From Heligmosomoides polygyrus polygyrus (Eukaryota; Nematoda; Chromadorea; Rhabditida; Heligmosomidae), in the NCBI GenBank assembly GCA_947396885.1, contig OX377203.1:21889253-21953252 (forward strand): a stretch of DNA of 64,000 bases, read 5' to 3'. The notes beneath the pieces were generated by a model, which saw only the letters and a list, made by a program, of their open reading frames with translations, was not told the origin of the DNA and searched no databases. This document shows positions 44,805 to 58,470 of this stretch, piece after piece (the first letter of the stretch is position 1; the number at the start of each line of letters is the position of its first letter). Position numbers and translations under genes: made by a program.

Positions 44805-45819
44805 TAGCTTTTTCAACGATTCACTGCAGATTTCACCCTCGGTCTCTTGCAGCTTTCGAAGCGCTGCATAGCTTTCGAAAGCGAAGGATTTGCTCTATCA
44901 TAAAATGTATAGCATTTCTTTTTTCATCATGAATTTTGTCAATTTTTAGGTCGTTGACTGAAAAGTGAGAGTGAAAAGGTAGCCATTTGCGCACTTGTTC
45001 TCTCCGCTTAGATTTGTATTTTTTTGCGCAGTTTTTTATAGCACTTGGACAATGTGCTACAAGAATATGTGTTGGTCCTATTTTCTCACTTGTCCTTTAT
45101 TGACTTTTAGGCCATCAAATTGGGAATTCCGCCTTTTCCGTCCGAGTTTTTACCAAAACTCCGGTTCTGTGGTTGGACTTTTTTGCTTGACGTTATATGT
45201 CGTTTAGAAGAAGATTTTTGCTCAGTAAGAATTTGTGTCGCGTTTATTGGCTCACGCTGATTTCTGTCGAATATCGACAACTGAAGAAGGAGAAAGAGTT
45301 GTTGGTGAAGACGATTTTTCTCCTTTTGGCATTTTGTTGATATTCAAAAGAAATCAATAAACGCGACACATATTCTTATGCAGCAAGAAATTCTCTTTCG
45401 AATGACATATAAAGCCATCCCAAAAAGTCCAACCACAGAGCAGGAGCTGTCGGCAAAAATAACCGTCCTCCTTCGGACGTCACAATTTGATGACCTAAAA
45501 ATCAATAAAGGACAAATGAGCAAATAGCGCTAACACATATTCTTGTAGTACAGAACATCGTCTTCCAAGTGCTATGAAAAACTGCGCAAGAAATTACAAA
45601 CCTATGCGGAGAGAACAGGTGCGCAACACTTTTTCACTTTTCACTTCAACGACCTGAAAATTGACAAAATTCACGATGAAAAAAGAAATGCAGTACAACG
45701 TCTGATAGAGCAAATCATTCTCTTTCGAAAGCTGTGCAGCGCTATGTAAGAGACCGCCGGCGAAATCTGCAGTGAATCGTTGAAAAAAAAAAGCTGCAAG
45801 GACTTATGGGACAACCTAA
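44805..45819. mobile_element. Palindromic mariner-type MITE, copy 2
   Basis: Same long-armed structure as 16364-17412. The right end keeps GGACTTATGGGACAACCTAA plus TA; the left end lacks the first 20 or so bases of the terminal repeat. Sequence between copies is closely similar. Confidence 0.85.
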
Positions 45820-45923
45820 TATTTCATTAATTTTCAATTAATAATAAGAACTTTATCACAACAGTAGTTACGGTAATAGTCAGCGAAAATTTGCAGTGGA
45901 ACGTTCGCAATTTCCAATATTAG

Positions 45924-45996
45924 GCAGCTAGAAGCCCACTGATGGAACTCATGTGAGTAAATCTCACGTGAGTTCCATCAGTGGGCTTCTGGCTGC
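45924..45996. repeat. Hairpin with 34-bp arms
   Basis: Arms 45924-45957 and 45963-45996 (GAAGCCCACTGATGGAACTC and complement) with two mismatches and a 5-nt loop. Confidence 0.85.
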
Positions 45997-46169
45997 AAAG
46001 TATTGCGCAGGCGGCGTGCGCGCGCCTCTGCGCGCGACGAAATGATTAAACGTTCCGCCTCCCCTACGGGGTCGAGCTCACAGAGATAAGCCAAGGAAGA
46101 CAGCTCTACTCCTAGGCTAGACAGCTCGATCTCTTCTTTCGTTCGTGGGATATTGGGCGGTGTGCTCAC
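45978..46169 (-). other. Unrecognised coding-like frame
   Basis: 63 codons from ATG: MSTPPNIPRTKEEIELSSLG, then charged, helix-prone EAERLIISSRAEARARRLRN. It ends in the hairpin, whose arm supplies the stop. Composition is unlike the AT-rich surroundings (GC-rich, no homopolymer). It could be the start of a retroelement gag or a host exon. No family assigned. Confidence 0.25.
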
Positions 46170-47784
46170 TTTATTTCACATCGGCTATGCCTGTTTACTT
46201 GGTCTTTTATCCGGGGCAGACATGACTACAACGCCGCGCGAACCCCCCCCCTATCTTCGTGCACGGTGCGCGACGAAATAGGACGAGTTGTCGCGTTCTG
46301 ACCGCTTCCGACAGGGACGGCTAGTAACGTTTCCTACAGGTACGGCTGGTGACTCGCGCTAGAGCGCGAAAGTGTGTGCTGGCGTCGACCGCGCAGAAGA
46401 AGGAAAGAGGCGTAAGATTGATTATCGCCGTCCTTTATCGTTTACACCCAGAGAAGGATTTAAAAACCTTTGTCGCACGCCTATATTCATAATTACCGCA
46501 TGGTTCAAGGTTTCGGCTTAAGAGGCTCCTCCATCTCCTTATGGGAAAAGCAGAGGCAGTCGCCTTCGTATAGGAATAACCACTTTTTATATCTCAGTGG
46601 TACTAACTGAGATGTTTCCTCTGTACCAGTATTTTCCGACCACCCTATCACACTGCAGCATTAATAGGCTACTTTATCAACTTTTATAAAACATAAAGAA
46701 ATACCAGTGCGAGCTTCAATAGAAAAAATGTCTCCACACCGACAGAATTAGCATCTCTACTCATAGAATTCATTTATATACACAAAGAAACTAACAACAC
46801 GACGACGAGAAGCTCAGCCAAAACCTATATAAATAACTTAAACTATGGAAGCTAACAATAATATATTTAAAGTAAAACAGCAAGCGCACGATACATCAAA
46901 TAGCGACCGGTAATAACGGGTCACGAGGTAAAAGGTCGAAGATCGAAGGACTATCTGCAAACAGCTGGACACCTAGTACTTGGTGCAACAACCTGGCAGA
47001 GAAATAGTATGAAACAATAGGCTTTACCCTACATGTCCTCGCGTCCTTGCTGCGGGAGATAACATCTGATCGGTGTTCTTTACTATTTACAATTGCCTAA
47101 AAACTGCATTTCCGCTGTCGGCCTAGAACATGAATAACGTAAAGGAGATAGACATCTAGACTAGTTCGCTCGGTACCATAACTGCTATATGCTAAACATA
47201 GGAAACTCGCTGGTTGACTTCGCGCAGTGGCCTCCTGACGTAGCAGTATGATCATTTCCATGAAGTCTTGGTCGACGGTTCTAGAAGAATTACACAATAC
47301 TCTTCACAAAGTAATTCCTTAAACGTTTATTGATTTTATTTACTGTAGCTGTTCCGTGATAGTGCTAAACAGTTCACGAGCTACTGCTTCACGAGTGGTG
47401 TGCTCCATCTCCGCAGTCCTCATGCGAAATGCTGCGCATCATCCAGGAGCAGATTCGCCGTCTCTTCGTAAAGTCGATCCATCACTAGCTGGAATATGCC
47501 TACAATTGCAACATGCACAGTAGCGTGTGAAGAGCACTGATATGCGTCAACGGCTATGACAAAAGAACTAGGAACGACACATGATGTCCATATGCCATTC
47601 AGACATTTAGATAGACACATTTATGGACATACATCATGCATCATGTATCGTTCCTAGTTCTAGCATAAGAAAACAGCAAAACACGTTAAAAAAAACTAAT
47701 CGAGGATCTTAAACAAGCAAAACACATAAAAATCTGGTCAAGGATTCAAAACACTGGAGAAATTTCGTGCTCCGCGGCTAGCCA
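46170..47784. other. Intergenic stretch, nothing recognised
   Basis: Starts GC-rich, becomes AT-rich. An imperfect hairpin at about 47561-47663 pairs AACTAGGAACGA with TCGTTCCTAGTT. Confidence 0.4.
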
Positions 47785-48060
47785 TGCGTCACCGAGCACA
47801 CGTCCGCGTTTCAGCGCCGCGACTTCGCTTTTGGTTACGACCTGGAGCCCCTTTACCTACATCTAAAGTACGACCCGTCTCATAAAGATATTCCTCCTTG
47901 TCATCTAAGCAATCTGTGAAGTATACTACTCCTGAGACCGTGCGATCCCCTTCCTTACCAAATGAGCAGACCATGCAGGATTGGGTACCATAAATGCACT
48001 TCTTCAACCACTTCCCAACATTGAGCTCCTGCATGCTGTCGACACTGCTTCGGCAGGCTA
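47785..48060 (-). mobile_element. Penelope-like element GIY-YIG fragment
   Basis: Minus-strand frame has CMVCSFGKEGDRTVSGVVYF followed by TDCLDDKEEYLYETGRTLDV. This matches the Penelope-like C-terminus C..CPFG.EGDC..SGV.Y...C..CGEEYIGETGR, including the CxxC-like run and the GIY-YIG core, here changed to EEYLYETGR. One cysteine of the usual set is missing and the RT part is absent nearby. Confidence 0.72.
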
Positions 48061-51000
48061 TTGGAGGAATAATCAATAGAGAACACTATACGTGATGCCT
48101 CTTTCCTTGAAGAGCATTCGAAGAGGTGGTGTGCGTTAAATTTTTGTCGATAAATTTTAATGACTTTTATACAACGGAAAATTTTTGCGGTATTTCTTAA
48201 ACCAAGTTTTCCTATGGTGCTATCAGTTCGGCAGCAGTTTAGTATTTAAAAAGCCGAATCCCTTTCTTTATCAATTTACCTCTATCTACATGACAATTAT
48301 ACCACTACCATTGTAAGGCTGCACGTCTTCGAACGAGTTTAACGGTGGTGACAATAGTTTTTACTGAAATTTCAATCGGTAAGTAGACTTTTACAGCCAA
48401 CGTTTATTCTATTTGTTCAACAGCGTCAACCACGCATGGCTGCATTTTCGTTGGCTACGAATATTCGTATTCATTCTGCAATTCAGTCGTACTCTCGGCT
48501 ACTCCGCTGGGTCTGCTGCTTACCCAACGATTTAGACAAGAGCATCTTGTTTAAATCGTTGGGTAAGCAGCAGACCTATGCTCTAACTTGTCACTGAAAA
48601 ATTTATTGCAGGTACTTGCTGGTGAACAGATTTGAGCGAGCAAAAATCCAAATTACGGTTGATTAGCGGAAATTTAAACAAAAGTCTTGAGGTGCAGTCG
48701 TAGTCGTGCAGATGGCCGGAGTTCGGTGGATTGGCGGAAATTCAAAACTGTTTTGAGACGGAGATGACCGAATCACGATGTATTGACAGGAGGTAAAAGT
48801 CTTGGATTAGATGAGTGGTCACTGTCTTGGTCTCCGCGAACGAGGTATTGGAAGAAATTAAAATCTTTGTAAGGTTGCAGGATTTTGCAGTAGACTTATT
48901 TAGTTTGCCCGGAGGCTCTAAAAAATTAATTTGAGGTTGTAGGCCAATTTCACCGAAGTTGTTGTTACATTTTATGAAGTTAGTCTTGTTGTTCGTCCAG
49001 AACAAAGCCGTAGGCAGCACCAAATTATAAAAATTACCTTTAATGAAGAACGTCAAGAATTGATGACCATGATCTTCAACAAGGTGATAACAAGTTTCTA
49101 CAAACAGCATCAACGAACAGATTGCGATTACATCCAAAAAATCTTTGAAGTACAATAGATGAACCACGTTCTTTTCATATCTCGCATCGCCTCTGGAGCC
49201 AGGCTAAATCCTGGCTAACCTGAGCACCAAATGATTAAGTCAGGCTAAATTTAACCAAAGTTCAAAATAAAGACTGGCATCATTGCTACACGTCCAACAC
49301 GTAAGGCGATCGTTCGCTACACGGTCCCCCCCCCGCCGCCGCCCACTTTCCGCCCTACCCGCTCTATTTGGACAGGTTTGCGGCGCGCGTTACCATCGTT
49401 ATGTGGCGTGACGTCGTACAAAAACCTAACAGCTGGGGCCGTATGCTCATGTTCCTTCGTTGGGAAAAATCCAATTAATATCAGCATATCCTATCACACC
49501 CAAATCCACCACCGGGGGGACTCGAGGTAGGATACGGCTCCTGATAGGAGGCGATTGGAGAACGCATCTCGTGGGAAACTCCGAATTCATTTTTAGTCAG
49601 TTCGGTTGTGGAGACAGTTGGGGGAAGGAAAACGTCGCTCTTCTCTCTGGATTCTTCAAATTTTCACCCCAATCAGAAACTGTGGGTGATTCCGACCAGG
49701 AGTCGGTGGTAGCTACATTGAAATTATGCGCAAAACCGGCCCACCGACCTCTGATTTCAAAAGATCAAACAAATACCTTACATTAAAGAACCTTCTAGGG
49801 GATGATGCGTTGTTGTCAAGACATATCTCGTTATGATGTTGCTGTACTCGTCGGAAAATGCGGACGACGGCTTTGTCCTGGCAATGTGACGGGACCTGAA
49901 AAAAGCCATGGCGCTGCACCTGAAAACTACTTTTCTCCAAATGTGATGTACAAAATTCTGACTCTTTCCTCAACAGCCAAATCTGTTCAGAATAGAGCTG
50001 CCAGGTCAAAGAAAGTTATTATGTATAAATGCGATGCATCCATGTGATGGCGGTGACACGATCATCTTGTCCTCGGCGCGCCCTTTGCTCCGCCCTTTCT
50101 GAGGGCAGTGTAGGGAACACCTCTGCGCCCTCCAGCGCAAGTCCTCATGCGCAAACTTCATTACCTTAGTGCTGCTGTAGTGATTCTGACTACGGTGTGA
50201 ACCTAACTAAGATCTTAGGCACCACAGTCCGACGCTACCTTGACAGGTGCTGCAAGATTATGGTGCGATAGGGCTGCGTGATACATCGTGATATCAGCAT
50301 TCAAGTTCACGAAAAGAGAAAAAACTAAAAGCAGAAGAATGCGTTAAACGAATGAAAAACCCAAAAAGACCAAACCCAACAAAAACCAAAGCAATTGTTT
50401 GGTTTCCGTTTCGCACGTGCCCTTAGACGGAAACACTAATCCAATAACCGTTCTCTGTGCTTGTCTGTAAGGGAGGAACGGTCTGTGAAGCTTGTATAAA
50501 CTAGTCTGTGGAATGGAAGAGCCTTGTACTGTACGATGTCGAAATAAACTTATAGTAAGCATCTGTATTTGTTTAACAACAAAACTAAATTTTAGTGTAT
50601 AGTCAGAAGTAAAAGTCGAAGGAATCAGTCAAAGAGCAAGAAACTAGTGTGAATTTTGTTAAGGAAGGAAAAACCATTAAAGTGAAAGGATGACATAAAA
50701 ATAAGACGTAAAAACAAAAAGTACGTGATTACACCAAGTCATGAAGGAGTGTAAACCAATCACAGTAATAAGAATTTCGTCATACCGATAGCAGTAGAGT
50801 GGAGGAAAATCTCAATATGATTTGTTGAAACATCCTTAAGTCTCCATTATTGATCGGTACACATGACTTAATACCCCACTTCAAGATCATTCTCGAGACT
50901 TTTCCGCGATAGTATACAGCCACGTTGCTTTCCATAACGATAATCACGATATCAATTGTACAAGACTTCGATTCTTATATTATATGAACGGCATTGAGGA

Positions 51001-51574
51001 ACTGGAGCAACGGCAACTGTTCAAAACATATACAATGCGTTGAGAGAGGACACCGCTTTTATCAACACTGTCAGTTTCCGGTTCAGTCGCTTGACAGGAA
51101 GGACTTCAAAGACAGACCTTGGTAAGGACGCCCTCGCTTCAGCGCCACAACGCCGTCAACACAGTGAAAAACTCCATCCTTCTCGAGAGTCGAGTGCACC
51201 CATCCAACAATCTTCAGTAGTCTCCACTCTCAGTTACAGAAAAATGCTAAATGGATCCCTGTTGAATTGCGCGGTAGCATGCGGATCACCCGTGTATACA
51301 TTTCTGCGCCCGCACTGAAAAGAGTATGCGAAAAACGATTATCGGAGATTTCTGTTTGGACCTCTACGTTTCTAACACGCATCATGCCTTGTAATTCCCT
51401 TGAAGAGTAGACCCATCAGCGCTAGCGAAAATAGCCATCATTTCAAAAATGCCTGTTGATGCCTCTTGGCTTCGCGAGGTTTAAGTGTTATGAATTATTT
51501 AGTCTTTTTAAGGCATTGTTAGTGAAGAAAAAACACAACATTCAAAACGTTGGTTAACAAATTCGTTGCCTCAG
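48061..51574. other. Mostly featureless stretch
   Basis: Holds a hairpin (below) and a 141-codon minus frame (48742-49167) with no recognisable motif. A C-run and GC-rich patch lie at 49320-49400. No exon of the L-domain gene E was found upstream of 51575. Confidence 0.4.
48510..48576. repeat. Hairpin with 31-bp arms
   Basis: Arms 48510-48540 and 48546-48576 (GGTCTGCTGCTTACCCAACG and complement), one mismatch, 5-nt loop. Confidence 0.9.
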
Positions 51575-51784
51575 CTTCGAAAGTATCAGTTTCGAACAAT
51601 ACAAAGCTCGCGGAATACAACACATCAATTTTTCGACACTTTCATTTGAAGGGCGGCGAGGTCATCCCGACAGCCACCGTGCGGGGTGAATGTGATGACG
51701 TCATATTTGGTGTTTACTCCAGGAATTACACAGCGGACTACTACATACGGCATAAGACATTTGGTCAAGTGAATGTGCGTAACA
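51575..51784 (+). pseudogene. L-domain exon (gene E)
   Basis: Between CCTCAG and AACA|GTGAGT reads KVSVSNNTKLAEYNTSIF, which resembles the end of an L domain (IxNNxKL). It runs on into ECDDVIFGVYSRNYTADYY and KTFGQVNVRNSEF, which resembles the start of L domain 2 in A and B (CDELVGRL..., [13 protein letters not shown]). Here the two parts are in one exon. No other exon of this gene was identified, so it may be a fragment or a diverged member with distant exons. Confidence 0.5.
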
Positions 51785-54700
51785 GTGAGTTTGTAACTCC
51801 CACTGCAGTTGCACAAAGGACCGGCAAAATTGGCCGCTCCAGTGTTGGGAGAAGGAAATCACTGACCTGCCTATTGGGTGACCGACTAGTGACTAACAGA
51901 GATCAAGATTTCCCAGCCACTGGCGCGTTCACTTCAATTGCGCCCAACGCCTTCTTCGATCGACAGTGGGTTCCCTCTCTGTTTTCGCCCCTGTAGTTTC
52001 TTTTCAATATCCCGTCAGTTTCCCTTGATGCTCTCAATTTGACCTTGCTTTTTACGCTTGGTATGTTTTAAAACTCGTTTACTGAGCTGTTTCACTTTAA
52101 TAAGTGTCAGTTGTATTGAATATCTGTACTGTTACATAGAAATGTAGAATATATGATCTTCCCTCAAGTATGCTTATTTCAGATGTGATCGATGGAACGT
52201 AATTGAACTTGATTTGACAAGACGCATTACAATTAGAAGAGCTGCGTCAGCGGGTGCTGTGCATCTTGGTTATCTTAACATTCCGCGCTCCACCTCCATG
52301 ACAGGCACCGACGTGTCCCCAGCGGACGCTCATCGTCCCTTTACAACGCCACTACTTAAATATCGGGGGGGGGGGGGGTTAGAACGCCACTACGCTGTAA
52401 ATAATTGCTCGACCGTGACCGTGATCTCACCCGTTCGTTCACGTGGACACAGGTAGAGCCAACCCGCCAACCCACTAACTCACAGTATATAAATCGGCTC
52501 ATTTCCTTCATAATCTCTTCGCCTCTTATTCCACTCTTCAAGAAGTTTACTCATCCGCCTGCCTTCTACAGCTACAACACTGGCAATCAGGATATCTAAT
52601 TATGTGAACTTGTTCGCATTTTCTACCACCGCATTTTCTCGAACCTTCTGTTCATCTTAAAAACAGATGTTAGATCCGACCGTGGTCTCAACCACTTCTT
52701 CATTTGACAGCAGGCGATGTTCAATATAGGTGCTGCAAATGTTACGTGAGTGGTAAGGCAATAGAAGAAACCCATATGTGGCTTGATGAAGAGGGCGCGG
52801 AAATTCATTTGAGAAGCCTCCTATTTGAGTCATGAACAACTGTAACTGAATGGAGTCCTATCTATAAGGCTTAACTGTTTCTAAAGAAAAGAACAATTTT
52901 CACCACACCTATTAGGAACTACTTCTGTGAAAATGATGGCTCCATGTATGTTCTCGTCAGAAGCCTACACATATACTCGGAAAGAATCACGAAGGAGACT
53001 CCATGATATAATAACTTATGATTTACCTGCATGCTAGAAATGCATAGTAATCAACTTTCTTAAGATGTTTTCAATTCCGGCAGCAAGTTTCCTGATATAA
53101 GGATAAGCGCGAAAGCTATGGAACGTGTGAAGGCAAGTCTCTTGAAGGCATTGCATCACCCTCACACAAAGAGCGTAATTTTCTCCTTTGCTAGTTGCAG
53201 TGGATCTAAAAGTTGGTTCTTCCTTTGTTCCCTTTTTGTGGTATTGTAGGATCGTATTTAACCCAGACAAATAAAAATATAATTTGCTACTTTTCCCGTG
53301 CTGGCAACTGTTAATCCTATACCAAGACCAATAGCAGCAGTCGCATTCCTAGGGTACTGCTTCGTTTGAGGATAATTGCACACCCGCATGGTTAATATTG
53401 TATAGGATCCAGGCTTCTGAAAGATTATCCGAAATCACTAAAAACGTAGAATATCTATAACTCCCACAATCCCTACGATGAAATGTCACATAAGTCAGTT
53501 AATCAAGGAAGAAAATACTCATTCAGTTAATCAAGGAAGAAAATACTCATAAGTTATTGTAGTAGGAGCATGTTAAATAACATCTAGAATTTATTAAGTT
53601 ATCTTAACAATTAGGTTCTTTGATCATAGGATGCGAGGGGAGCTCGAAATGTGCGGCACAATGCAGCGTTTTCGAAAGCCACCATCGTTGTTTACAAGTC
53701 AATTAATCGAATTATGCTAAACAGTAGTATTGTGATTATCGAGTATGTTAATTTTATCGTTAAGCTAAATAACTAGTTTGTGATTGTTTATTATATAACA
53801 ACTGCAAATAGGGACATATAACACCATTCCTACCTCTCGACGAGAAAGGAGTTCACATATCTACTGTTCAAAACATTGCGCTCGCTTCTGCCTAGTCGAT
53901 GTAAAGAGGGCAACGAAAATGTGCAACAAATGATAAATGATTATCGCCATGCATCCAGGTAGTTTTTCATGCCGCGATCACGTTTTCAATTCCATTTTTG
54001 ATTTTCCTTTTCCCAACCTCCCGATACACTTCTGCATAAATGAGCAGATGTAACTCGCCGAACATACAGCATACGGGAGCTGATGAATGGACGCACAGGT
54101 TTCTTTCATCTGCGACACGGTGGCATTCCATTCTGTAGACACTTATAACTCCTTCGTGATTACAGTTTCATCTGTTCAGTCTGAGACTGGACTGCATAAC
54201 GAGGCAAGGTTCAATCTTCGAAGATGTACTGGAAGCGTCCAAGGTCTTCACAACAGAGCGTTCTGTACGGAGAACCGAAATTGACGGCACACATCGTGTG
54301 GATCGATGCCGCTTTTCTTATACAACAGCAATGCGAACAGCATTAATGTTGCGATAAAAGATTTCTCCGTCAGAGAACCTTTCGAGGACATCGGTAATCA
54401 AGTGAACGACTATCCGCATCCTTATCAGTTAGTAGACTCCAAGAAATGAGAATCATTGAAAGCACATCTGCTTCTTCCGGAAGTCGACCAACCATGTCAC
54501 TCGTAGCGTAATACTTCCGAGTTACAGGTGCGTGCTGCCTCATCGAGTATGGAAGGTTTGTAATTTTAGTGTGATATTGTTTGGTCATGCTTCCTATTTT
54601 TGTTGTTAATCCATGTCATCGGTTGTTTGTGCTGGTAAATCTATTTCACATCTAGAGAATTCCTGAAATAGGACAGGAATTGGTAATAGTAAAATGGATA

Positions 54701-57539
54701 TCCGGAGAAACTTTCCTCACAACAGTCAACTAGTTACTGCATGCATCTAACCGTTACAATCCCATCATAGTTTTACTTCCGTCCTAAATCAACTGAAAAC
54801 TCACATTGCTGCTTCACTTCTTATTATCAGCATTTTCCATGAGGAATCAAACACATGAGTCACAGCATGAAAAAACATTTTAACAGCTGCTTAGAGGCTA
54901 CTCATAATCGTTTGTACCAGCTATATGAAGGATGGCAGGATGGATGAAGTGGCCCTAAACTTGCGACTGAGGGTGCTTTGATGGGGAACTCACGTAATAC
55001 CTGTTTCATGTAATTAGAGATTGTCTTGCCACAAAGGATCTCTAATCGCTGCTTTGCGATACGCTCATTGTTCCAGGGATGAGATCAAATCTTGAGGAGA
55101 ACATGGAGTAAAGGTAACACGTTGCAAGACCTTACTACTAATACGATATGGACTGCGTTAGATGGTAACACCCTTCCTAGCCACTAAACGCCTAGACTCC
55201 CTGAAAGCAGATAGTGCGGAAAACTAGGGTACTTGGCTGAAGGCGTTGTAATTTAGGTGGAAGATACGTTTTGATCACAATGACCTCAACGCGTATAACG
55301 GATAAGAGCGATCTAAATAAAAACTGTGTAGTGACGACAAAATCTTTGCCTGCCTAGACAACTCCAGTTTTCGCAGGGTCGATTCTCCAAACGAGGAAAC
55401 GAACAACGCGTTAGTGATGCGCAATGAAACTTGCTAAATGAGAAACCCAAGATGAGGCAAACGAAGTAGTCTCCAATGTTGGCGATGGATTGCGTTATGT
55501 ATGCATTCTCGTCGCACAATCGGCGACCAGTGCGGCAAGCGCTGCGGCTGCGATGCACCAGTGTGACTTCTAAACGATCCCCATATACGGTCGTAGTGCT
55601 ATAATCATGCAGTAATGCACCACATATTCCCAAAAAGAAGGCAATCGTACAGAGAGCCACTGGAACTGAATATTGATTGGGTGACTGATGGTAGATTTCC
55701 TTCAAAACACTTCATATGGTGAATAGACTAACATAATGTTCATTCTCCACCACAATGATAGGATATGGTGAGGAATGATATAATGTGGGATTGCGCCAAT
55801 GTGACATGCTTGTAAATTGATAGAAACACAATCTTGACCGTGGCAGCAGCCTCTGCTGCGGTCACTGTTGCACGTGAGGCAACGGTGACGTCCGAACGAG
55901 TTCGGTTACATCTCCTGTTGATTGAAATTACGCGAACTTCACCAATTGCTCACGCATTATATCGCGAGTGACGTTGGACCATTAGTTAGCCGCTCCTTCC
56001 CAAACTGGAACCTTACCACAGCGCTCATTACGTCAAATGACATCATTTTGACTAGCAGCGCACCGCTCCCAGTGTATGAAAACTAGACCAGAGACGCACT
56101 AACAGCAGCCACTTGCAGCCAGGGTGAAGATCTCTATATATGTCAAACAAGTGCTCGAGCTGATGGTGACGAGAAAGGAAATGCAGGAAGTCAACAAGAG
56201 GAACATGGAACTGATTGAAGAGTTCAACTTTTTAGGGAAGAAAGGCTTTGTTACCGCCTTTCAAGTGCGCTTGTAACAACTACGGAGCGACGTGCAAATA
56301 TTGAAGCAGCAGAGGAGGTGAAATTGGACGTGGTCAGCATGTCAGAACGCAAAATGTCTGGAAGATGAGAACTAAGACTCCAGAGTGTATACTATCTTTA
56401 CTGCCAAAAAGCCGCAATAGAACAAATAGCAGAATAGGAATTTACATCCGGTCATCATTGTACCGAATTATTTCCTCCATAATGAACGCTTTATCGAAAT
56501 GATATAAGAATGAAAGGTAAGAAATCTATACATACCATTCAACATCTCATTTCATTCATAACGATGAGGGGTTCGAAAACTTTCTAGACGATCTATGTAA
56601 AATTATCGGCTTATGGAAAAGCACACACCTGGTAATTATTCAATTTCACTCCATGATCGCGCCCACATTTGGGACGGTGTACATTTGTGAATACTGCAAA
56701 GAGCGAACTCCACGGAGGAGGAGTGAATTCTGCAAAGAGAACGTTTTTCTTGCGAACATGTTCTTTCAGAAAAGAGCAGTCGCACGTTGGACACGACAGA
56801 GCAGCACTCCTGGATTGAAAAAAAGAAATCGACTATGATCTCGTGTGCAACGTATGGGAAGTGAAGAACGTCAAAATGCTTAGTGCTGCGAATGAAGGTA
56901 ATGATCACGATAGCCATTAGAACTAACCACCTGCTACCGTGAATGTGCCAGCGCCTGCTACGGTCCCCCGAACCTGCACACCATCCGAGCCGTTGTCACT
57001 GGAGCTGGTTTTTGTCATTGAGTGCGCGGGGGACTCCGTGGTGTGGTACATTCAAGCTGCTCGTGTGGACACTGCCTTCGTCGCTTAGGGGGAGTCTGCA
57101 ACTGGATTTTGCGCTCAAACAGCGCAGAAAACGCATACAGCTGCTGGAGCGCATACAGTTGGAAAAATTGAAGAAAACGCCAGCAAATTATGTAGACGTC
57201 AAAATCCCACAAATCTCAAATAATCAGTTGAAATGGAATCCCTTCGCAGTGTAGGAGAGCAGAAACCCGACCTCCCCTCACGAAGCAACGCCACTATTTA
57301 CTGCCCTACAATCCGCTTGCCAGGACTGCCTTCGCGGGCGGGCGAGAGGCAAGAGAATCAGCGCAATCATGCGCATCGATCAAATGACGCCGATGCGATA
57401 CATGAATACTGATGTTTGTGGCTCTCAAGTGATAAAGATGTTTAGAAGGTGTCACTCCCTTGGTGAACAGAAGCGTTGTATCTGTAGCCCATGAAGTTCG
57501 AGAAGTCCGACAAACGTGCAATTGGGTGTCTTGCTGTTG
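51785..57539. other. Long stretch without recognised gene
   Basis: Contains a G-run (52366-52378), a 28-bp tandem duplication (53495-53550) and several 60-130 codon frames without family resemblance. One minus frame, 55313-55705, has a possible membrane segment (PVALCTIAFFLGICGALL) but no splice support. Around 56300-56520 (plus), frame-shifted text such as KLDVVSMSERKMSGR and GIYIRSSLYRIISSIM faintly resembles a retrotransposon endonuclease. Confidence 0.4.
53495..53550 (+). repeat. 28-bp perfect tandem duplication
   Basis: TCAGTTAATCAAGGAAGAAA and its continuation to CTCAT occurs twice in direct succession (53495-53522, 53523-53550). Confidence 0.95.
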
Positions 57540-57780
57540 TGACAACGTCTCTGATCTTCGAACGTCAAAGAACCTCTCTGCTCCGAAAGTGTCTCTTACC
57601 AGCGTAAATCGTGTTAACCCGACCATACTCCTATTCGTCGGTTTGCCGCCCTGATCGTGCTTTCATCCTGCTCTCGTAGGCTGAAGGCTGTAGAGGTTCA
57701 CATATATCAAGGAAAACAGTGGAGTCGAATAAGTGGCTGCGAGGTAGGAGCCTTGCATCGCTCTCTCGTTCTCTGAGATC
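57540..57780 (-). mobile_element. Decayed RTE fragment
   Basis: Blocks GTCTCTGATCTTCGAACGTC, TTTCATCCTGCT, AGGCTGAAGGCTGTAGAGG-like and ACAGTGGAGTCGAATA match, in order, the antisense of the RTE C-terminal region (compare 22780-22995 read in reverse). Heavily mutated and truncated at both ends. Confidence 0.7.
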
Positions 57781-58189
57781 ACTTTCGATTATGAGGTAAA
57801 CTAATTAGAGCGTACGCGGCAATAATAATAGTAGTACTCGAATGAGGGCACTCCGGTCTGCCGGTTGTGTGCTTTAGTTCAAGCCACTTCTGAAAGCACA
57901 CTTCTCAGTCTATCATTCCTCATGGTTTGTTGCTGTGCTCTCACCCTTAGTTTATTTTTCCAGCTGGCTCTAGTTGGATTAGTATTTAGAATTATAGCTG
58001 TGAGTGATTAGCAGCTGTAGTTTGATTGTTGCGCAGGCGCTTCTATGTTAACAACTTGTGCATCTAATGTTTGTTTCCGTACCGGTGGATTGCTCCTTTA
58101 AAACGAGAAACAGCTTTAAATGTGTTGTTTGTTTTGCAATTTTCGCGGTTTTAGAACTAAACGCAGTTTTCGTTGTTCGACAGCTTCTG

Positions 58190-58470
58190 TTTTGGAGGGT
58201 GTGTGTTAGCGCAGTCGGAAGAGGCACCCCGATTCCATTTCCATGTCCGTGGCTCTGGTCCCGCCTGGTCTAACCGAGCCTTGCATCCCTCGGGGATATG
58301 TGATTTGGTGTGATATGAAAAATAAAACACTTGCTGATCGGCTGGCCGTCGCAAGTCATTGGATGACTAGGGCAACTGCCTCCACGACATCCCGCAGAAG
58401 TAGAATGCCTGGTCCATCCCGCAAGGAGATTGATTGGCCTGTTCTTTATCCTATATCCTTCATCAGTTTT
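58190..58470 (+). repeat. tRNA-derived SINE family S1, copy 4
   Basis: Head TGTGTTAGCGCAGTCGGAAG, body GGCTGGCCGTCGCAAGTCAT and CTCCACGACATCCCGCAGAA, tail TTTATCC-like. Box B is decayed. Lies 210 bp upstream of the gene C start codon. Confidence 0.75.

Noticed and set aside
48742..49167. 141-codon minus frame
   Set aside because: No recognisable domain; lies beyond a Penelope-like fragment but does not match its N-terminus by eye.
55313..55705. 130-codon minus frame with a hydrophobic segment
   Set aside because: No family match and no consistent splice partners; kept only as a note in the region entry.
56300..56520. Possible retrotransposon endonuclease piece
   Set aside because: Resemblance rests on short frame-shifted words; too weak to call.
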